From Sphingomonas sp. UBA1000 (lineage in GTDB: Bacteria; Pseudomonadota; Alphaproteobacteria; Sphingomonadales; Sphingomonadaceae), in NCBI GenBank assembly GCA_002291855.1, contig DBAW01000190.1:1-6630 (forward strand): a DNA stretch of 6,630 nt, written 5' to 3'. The position numbers and the translations under genes are program-made. Below are positions 4,245-6,630 of the stretch, in pieces; positions within the stretch are counted from its first letter, which is position 1, and the number at the start of each line of letters is the position of its first letter. The notes below the pieces were generated by a model. That model made no database searches. It saw only the letters and a list, made by a program, of their open reading frames with translations, and was not told the origin of the DNA.

Positions 4245-6380
4245 ATGCCTCCTCCCGCCGCAGCACCCAGCCGCCGTATTGTGATCAAGGGCCTGTCGGG
4301 GGCCGGACTGTTGGCGGGCATGCCGTTGATCCCGGTTCTGGCGAGGGAACGGGCCGCATCCGGCGCGCGCACCCGTGTGGTCCACGGCGTGACCATCACG
4401 GATCCCTTTGGCTGGCTGGACGAGGCTGCGCTCGATGATCCGCAGGTCGCGCAGCTTATGGAAGAGCTTGCTGCCGCCTCCGAACGGGTCATGGCCCCGC
4501 TTGACGGACTGGTGAAGACGCTGCTCGCCGAAGCCGATGCGGCGGTCCCTCCCGTGCGCCCACCTGCGCCGGTTTGGGATGGCGACTATGGCTATTGGAG
4601 CCAATGGGAGGCAGGCGGAAGGCAGCTTTGGCGCGTTGACCGCATGGGCGGCAAACGGCAGCTTCTGCTCGATGCCGCCGAGCACGGTGCCGATGGCCGT
4701 CCGATCGGAGAGTTCGCGGCCTGGGGCCTGTCAGACGATGGGACCATGCTTGCCTTTGCCGTTCTCGACACGCCCGAAATCTACACCGTCCGGTTCAAGA
4801 GCCTTACGACGGGTCGGCTGCTGGGCGATACGATCCGGAACGTCGGGGTGTCCATCACCTCGGAGCGTCTGGTCTGGACCGCCGACAGCCGAGGGATCAT
4901 CTACAATGAAGTCGATGCATCAGGCCGAGCGTGGCGAGCGCGGGTCTATTGGCTGGGTGAGCCGCAAAATGCGGGGCCAGTGCTGTTCACTGAGACCGAT
5001 CCTGCTTTCTTCGTCGAGATCCGCCAGACAACGTCCGGCCGATTTGCCCTGATCAACACCGGACAGACCTCTACCGAGGAGGTTTGGCTGCTCGACCGCG
5101 CAAAGCCCGAGACACCCCGGCCTGTCAGTCTCCGCAGGGCAGGCCGCACCTATGTCGTCGATCACGGCGGCGGTGAGATGCTCGACATGCTCACCAACGA
5201 CACGCATCCCAATTTCCGCCTTGTCACCGCGCCACTGGCGCAGCCGGATCGCTGGCGCGAGGTGCTGCCCGCACAGGATCGCACCGGCATGACATGGCAT
5301 CAGGCTTTCCGGCGTCATCTGGTGCTGGCCGAGCGCCATGAAGGCGCAAGCCGGGTGCGGGTGCTCGACCGGGAAGCAGGGACATGGCGGATCGTGAACT
5401 TTCCGGAGGCTGTCACGGTGGCCGGGTTCGATCGCTGGACCGCCGGACCGGAAGCCAACCGCGAACCCGATCCGGACAGGCTCCGGCTCGGGGTGGAAAG
5501 TTTCACCGCGCCCAAGGCCCTGTCCGAATACAGCTTCGCCGATGGAACCCTCGCACCGCTCGCGCCGGCCTCAGGCCCGCCCCGAGGCTTCGTCGCCGAA
5601 CGGCTGTTCGCGAACGCGCCCGACGGCACGATCATCCCGATGTCGATGATCCGGCCGCGCGGACAATCCCTGCGCGGCGCGGTGCTTTACGGTTACGGTG
5701 CCTATGGCATTCCGCAAAATCCCGATTTCGATCCGCAACGCTTCAGCTTGCTGACGCGCGGGGTCGCCTATGTCATCGCCCATGTGCGCGGCGGCGGCGA
5801 TCTGGGCGGGGCATGGCACGAGGCAGGCCGCGGGGAGCGGCGCGGGCAGCCGATTGAGGATTTCATCGCCTGCGCCCGCGCGCTGACCGCGCAGGGGATC
5901 GTGCCGGCCGGAAAGCTGGTCAGCTCGGGCTCATCGGCCGGAGGCTGGCTGGTCGGCGCGGCACTGAACCGCGCGCCCGATTTGTGGGCCGGGGTGATGG
6001 CCAATGTGCCGTTTCTCGATGTGCTGACTGGTCTCCTCGATACGCGCACAGCAGCCTCTGCCGCCGACCGATCGGAAGTCGGCGATGTGGCGGGCGATCC
6101 GGCTGCCTTTGGACGGGTGCTGCGACTATGCGCCTACCAGAACCTTCCTGACCGGAAGCTGCCGCCAGTCTATCTGACCGCCTCGCTCGCCGATGTGCGC
6201 ATCCCCTGGCAGGGCGTGCTCAAATATGTCGCCCGCCTGCGCGCGGCGCATCCCGAGAACCGGCTGGCGCTCAGACTGGATCGGGACGGCAATCACTGGG
6301 CCCCGGCTGATCCCATGACAGCCAGACGGTGGCAGGCAGAACGCATTGCCTTCACCCTCAGTGCGCTGGGGATCGTGTGA
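4245..6380 (+). CDS. Tat-exported prolyl oligopeptidase-family (S9A, oligopeptidase B-like) serine peptidase
   Basis: A 711-residue peptidase expected to cut short peptides in the periplasm. The N-terminus has a twin-arginine motif SRRIVIK (9-15) and a hydrophobic stretch ending near VLA (31-33). A DPFGWLDE block (53-60) opens the mature enzyme, followed by a propeller region (about 100-445) and the alpha/beta-hydrolase domain (about 448-711). The triad is visible: Ser564 in GSSAGG, Asp650 in LADVR, His684 in GNHW. YGYGAYG (482-488) holds the oxyanion Tyr484, and HVRGGG starts at 513. The C-terminal half reads most like oligopeptidase B (GGSAGG, LLD, HVRGGG). However, the loop after LLD (597-619) departs from the usual acidic LTxxE..EWGNP, and the catalytic His sits in GNHW rather than GHGG. 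ATG 4245 is preferred for its GGAG site and normal Tat length; an open frame extends back to GTG 4164. The family is sure, the substrate is not. Confidence 0.92.
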   Translation: MPPPAAAPSRRIVIKGLSGAGLLAGMPLIPVLARERAASGARTRVVHGVTITDPFGWLDEAALDDPQVAQLMEELAAASERVMAPLDGLVKTLLAEADAAVPPVRPPAPVWDGDYGYWSQWEAGGRQLWRVDRMGGKRQLLLDAAEHGADGRPIGEFAAWGLSDDGTMLAFAVLDTPEIYTVRFKSLTTGRLLGDTIRNVGVSITSERLVWTADSRGIIYNEVDASGRAWRARVYWLGEPQNAGPVLFTETDPAFFVEIRQTTSGRFALINTGQTSTEEVWLLDRAKPETPRPVSLRRAGRTYVVDHGGGEMLDMLTNDTHPNFRLVTAPLAQPDRWREVLPAQDRTGMTWHQAFRRHLVLAERHEGASRVRVLDREAGTWRIVNFPEAVTVAGFDRWTAGPEANREPDPDRLRLGVESFTAPKALSEYSFADGTLAPLAPASGPPRGFVAERLFANAPDGTIIPMSMIRPRGQSLRGAVLYGYGAYGIPQNPDFDPQRFSLLTRGVAYVIAHVRGGGDLGGAWHEAGRGERRGQPIEDFIACARALTAQGIVPAGKLVSSGSSAGGWLVGAALNRAPDLWAGVMANVPFLDVLTGLLDTRTAASAADRSEVGDVAGDPAAFGRVLRLCAYQNLPDRKLPPVYLTASLADVRIPWQGVLKYVARLRAAHPENRLALRLDRDGNHWAPADPMTARRWQAERIAFTLSALGIV

Positions 6381-6615
6381 CGGCCAGAACCAAAGCGGTT
6401 TGCCGCTGCCGGGGCTGGCGTAGTGACCGCAACGAGGGGCGGCCACATTGCGCGATCGGCAACAAGCCGCCGATATCGCTGCTGAACCGGTCGACGGCAC
6501 ATGGCCCGCCGCTGCCGGTAAAAGCTGGATGAAGGCCGGCCAGTGGTCCGACAACTCGGAGGAGCTCATGTGCAGGCCAGGCTCTTAATGCGCGTGAAGG
6601 AAAATCAGGGGGAGC
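6381..6615. other. Intergenic gap after the peptidase
   Basis: There is no recognisable gene. A foldable stretch, GCCAG (6383-6387) with CTGGC (6415-6419) enclosing GCGG-TTTG-CCGC (6395-6406), follows the peptidase stop and could mark the transcript end, but it has no T-run. A 46-codon open frame from TTG 6448 to TAA 6588 is preceded by GAGG (6434-6437). Near its end, GGAGGAG (6558-6564) stands 3 bases before an in-frame ATG (6568) that would give only six residues. Neither resembles a known protein. Confidence 0.4.
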
Positions 6616-6630
6616 ATGTGTGGACGACCC
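6616..6630 (+). CDS. Possible start of an SRAP (YedK/HMCES-like) gene, cut by window end
   Basis: The last five codons read M-C-G-R-P from ATG 6616, after a purine-rich GGGGGAG (6608-6614). SRAP-domain proteins almost always begin Met-Cys, often MCGR. Once Met is removed, Cys2 becomes the residue that crosslinks to abasic sites in DNA. Only five codons are visible, and the SD-like run is very close to the ATG (1 base), so this is a suggestion resting on one short motif. Confidence 0.3.

Noticed and set aside
4014..4685. 223-codon minus-strand frame over the LytTR end and peptidase start
   Set aside because: It is antisense to two recognised genes and rich in Arg, Gly and Pro, with no motif.
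6126..6569. Minus-strand frame whose start (LSDHWPAFIQLLPAA) recalls an IS5-type transposase N-terminus
   Set aside because: The resemblance covers only about 15 residues and the expected WRDLP-type block does not follow in any frame. There are no terminal inverted repeats, and most of the frame is antisense to the peptidase.
1..6630. CRISPR array, tRNA, rRNA or complete mobile element
   Set aside because: No regularly spaced repeats, tRNA-like cloverleaf, rRNA segment or transposase with terminal repeats could be seen.

Overview
The window looks like chromosomal DNA from an alphaproteobacterium, most likely a sphingomonad (Sphingomonadales). The evidence is the high GC content, the GC-rich third codon positions, a PAS-rich HWE-type histidine kinase, a LytTR regulator with an N-terminal membrane domain, and a Tat-exported S9 peptidase. 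The lineage is inferred from gene style, because no rRNA or other marker is present.

Layout. (1) 1-269, plus strand: the last third of an ABC transporter ATPase, cut by the window edge. (2) 270-633, plus strand: a short ORF with one hydrophobic segment. It resembles the start of the small superinfection-immunity membrane family but loses the resemblance halfway, so it is probably decayed or truncated. (3) 601-2790, minus strand: a soluble sensor kinase of 729 residues with four PAS-type domains followed by an HWE-type kinase core. (4) 2791-3319: a 529-base divergent intergenic region with a 9-bp inverted repeat, a small hairpin and three pairs of direct repeats. (5) 3320-4141, plus strand: a LytTR DNA-binding regulator anchored by about four membrane helices. 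(6) 4245-6380, plus strand: a prolyl-oligopeptidase (S9A, oligopeptidase B-like) with a twin-arginine signal peptide. (7) 6381-6615: a mostly non-coding gap. (8) 6616-6630: five codons reading MCGRP, possibly the start of an SRAP/YedK-type gene.

How the genes may work together. The kinase and the membrane LytTR regulator are divergent and share the intergenic region, so shared control is possible. No response regulator, NepR or ECF sigma factor is in the window, so the partner of the kinase lies elsewhere. The LytTR gene and the peptidase run in the same direction, with a compact hairpin just after the LytTR stop. This could be a small envelope module of membrane-bound regulator plus exported peptidase, but that is an inference.

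I see no CRISPR array, tRNA, rRNA, intact insertion sequence or clearly new multi-gene system. The most interesting points are the relocated and remodelled OpdB-like peptidase, the membrane LytTR/peptidase pairing, the repeat-rich divergent region and the degenerate gene after the ABC ATPase.
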